Shown here one piece after another: positions 63,378-64,000 of a stretch of DNA of 64,000 nucleotides. Within the stretch, counting starts at the first letter, position 1; the number at the start of each line of letters is the position of its first letter. Both the position numbers and the translations under genes were made by a program. Source of the stretch: Hydrogenobacter sp. T-2 (GTDB lineage Bacteria; Aquificota; Aquificia; Aquificales; Aquificaceae). The notes under the pieces are model-generated. The model was not told where the DNA came from. It saw only the letters and a program-made list of their open reading frames with translations, and searched no databases. The stretch lies in assembly GCF_033971325.1 (NCBI RefSeq), contig NZ_CP117180.1, positions 440,041-504,040 on the forward strand, in the 5' to 3' direction.

Positions 63378-63381
63378 CTAA

Positions 63382-63401
63382 TATAACTTGCAACTTGCGT
63401 T
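63382..63401 (-). repeat. right terminal inverted repeat of IS982-type element
   Basis: Partner of the left repeat; it begins 4 bp after the last CRISPR-like repeat. Confidence 0.85.
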
Positions 63402-63525
63402 AAGATATATCAAGCCTTTTGTCAAGGGTGCACCACTCTCAAATAGGGGTAATTTTTCTCCAACCTCCGATAATGCAAAATTCAGTGTGCCATTGTCAAG
63501 TTTAAATCTTTGAGAGACAAGGCTT
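63402..63525 (-). pseudogene. probable upstream fragment of the broken csx1-like gene
   Basis: On the minus strand a frame of about 41 codons is open up to the IS boundary (LVSQRFKLDNGTLNFAL, then GEKLPLFESGAPLTKGLIYL). Joined across the IS it reads on as GLIYL-YSINRKWNFDG, without a stop, consistent with one former gene. A stop precedes the fragment, so the rest of the gene is lost. Family identity of this piece is not certain. Confidence 0.45.
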
Positions 63526-63878
63526 TAAAGTACTCATCATTAAAACATCAGAGCATCAAAGCATCTTGATGCCAAAACATCAAAGCATAAAGGCATTAAA
63601 AATAACTCAAGCAGACTATCATATCTCCACCCTACGACCTTTGGGAGAGCCTACGGATAGAAAGCATAAAGAAAAACACCTCAATGGGTGAGCTGATAGC
63701 AAAGAAGCTAATAGAGCTAGAAAACCTCAGAGAAAAGACTACCATAATGGAAGTTGACGAGGATGGACTTCTCAAGCCTCTTAAGTGAATACTACCCCCT
63801 TGCTTTCAAACAGCAAAAGCCCTATTCACCTGCCAAGATGTCAAGGGGCTATAGACCCCTAAGTTAGCCTCAAAAATA
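63526..63878 (+). other. gene-poor, decayed stretch with ATCA-rich repeats and a ribbon-helix-helix fragment
   Basis: 63540-63597 holds several copies of CATCA(A/G)AGCAT-like units and a perfect hairpin GCATCAA-agcatc-TTGATGC (63553-63572). From 63606 to the TGA at 63786 a 60-codon frame without a usable upstream start resembles a ribbon-helix-helix antitoxin (YDLWESLRIESIKKNTSMGE); only ATG 63684 could start it, giving 34 aa. 63844-63860 is a small AGGGG/CCCCT hairpin. I see no intact gene here. Confidence 0.5.
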
Positions 63879-64000
63879 TTATAACAGCTGTCTTAGGTAT
63901 GGGTTGAACTTTCTTTCCTGTCCTATGGTAGTCTCCTCGTAGTGTCCGCATATTACCAATACATCGTCCTCAAGCTCTGAAAAGATTCTCCTTAGGGAGT
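63879..64000 (-). CDS. MBL-fold hydrolase, C-terminal fragment
   Basis: The last ~40 codons of a gene that enters from the right edge. The sequence includes VLVICGHYEETTIGQERKFN followed by PYLRQLL. This is the usual C terminus of small glyoxalase II-like metallo-beta-lactamase hydrolases (GH-x-TTIG-E-NPYL). The metal-binding N terminus lies outside the window, so activity cannot be judged. Confidence 0.75.
   Translation of the reverse strand, partial: SLRRIFSELEDDVLVICGHYEETTIGQERKFNPYLRQLL

Larger units (their letters stand above)
62280..63401 (+). mobile_element. IS982-family insertion sequence carrying a CRISPR-like array
   Basis: Left and right ends (62280-62299 and 63382-63401) are imperfect inverted repeats with 18 of 20 positions matching (AACCCGAGTTGCAAGTTATA against AACGCAAGTTGCAAGTTATA). 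The element holds one DDE transposase gene and, between that gene and the right end, four 29-bp repeats with three spacers. It interrupts a csx1-like gene. No clear target duplication was found. Without the array the element would be about 930 bp, a normal size for IS982. Confidence 0.85.

Noticed and set aside
62270-63410. A clean target-site duplication around the IS
   Set aside because: The flanks share only short AT-rich similarity (TATA); no exact duplication of 6-9 bp is present.

Overview
The window reads as a chromosomal segment of a thermophilic, chemolithoautotrophic member of the Aquificales, close to Hydrogenobacter or Thermocrinis. Supporting markers are a phosphoglycerate-mutase-like phosphoserine phosphatase of the PspA type, a probable citryl-CoA synthetase small subunit (reductive TCA cycle), the short family A DNA polymerase of this lineage, a TrpB2-type tryptophan synthase beta chain, and very compact gene packing with 4-bp ATGA/GTGA overlaps. 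No database search was run; all names come from motifs and recalled family sequences.

Layout. 0-10.7 kb: end of ileS, two near-identical small coiled-coil membrane proteins, nrnA, then a leftward operon of class-V aminotransferase, pspA, a giant TPR protein, ExbB, ExbD and a DUF218 membrane protein; then a DMT transporter, a gamma carbonic anhydrase and an unknown protein. 10.7-18.9 kb: two rightward redox/detoxification operons (DJ-1, flavodoxin, IorAB-like molybdenum hydroxylase, thioesterase; and membrane protein, CDGSH protein, methyltransferase, NQO-like, nitroreductase, TauE) around an HxlR regulator with an N-terminal cysteine. Both operons start at sigma-70-type promoters with the same 16-bp upstream box. 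18.9-34.7 kb: housekeeping genes (aroA, short argA-like acetyltransferase, polA, flgHI, rnr, rpsO-pnp-tRNA-Thr-dut-queA, guaB, sigma-54 activator). 34.7-55.9 kb: a transposase relic, citryl-CoA synthetase subunit, a broken spherulin-4 lipoprotein gene, argF, glmS, trmFO, a STAS-like/ATPase pair, SRP RNA, trpB2, a UvrD-type helicase, sugar-phosphate isomerase, terC, a glycosyltransferase, ApbE, an NlpC/P60 protein, a beta-CASP nuclease and glyQ.

55.9-64 kb is the accessory region. A complete type III-B effector operon (cmr1 to cmr6, leftward) has an intact Cas10 GGDD centre but no HD domain. Just upstream lies the wreck of a Csx1-like HEPN nuclease gene, broken by a 4-bp duplication and an IS982-family insertion. 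Inside that IS, between transposase and right inverted repeat, sit four perfect 29-bp repeats separated by three unrelated 36-37-bp spacers. The first repeat is the native 3' end of the transposase gene and the last lies 4 bp before the right inverted repeat. The simplest reading is that a single sequence already present in the IS was converted into a CRISPR array by off-target spacer acquisition.

A second genome-style trait is frequent placement of a TATAAT-like box 6-8 bp before the start codon of operon-leading genes, suggesting widespread leaderless mRNAs.
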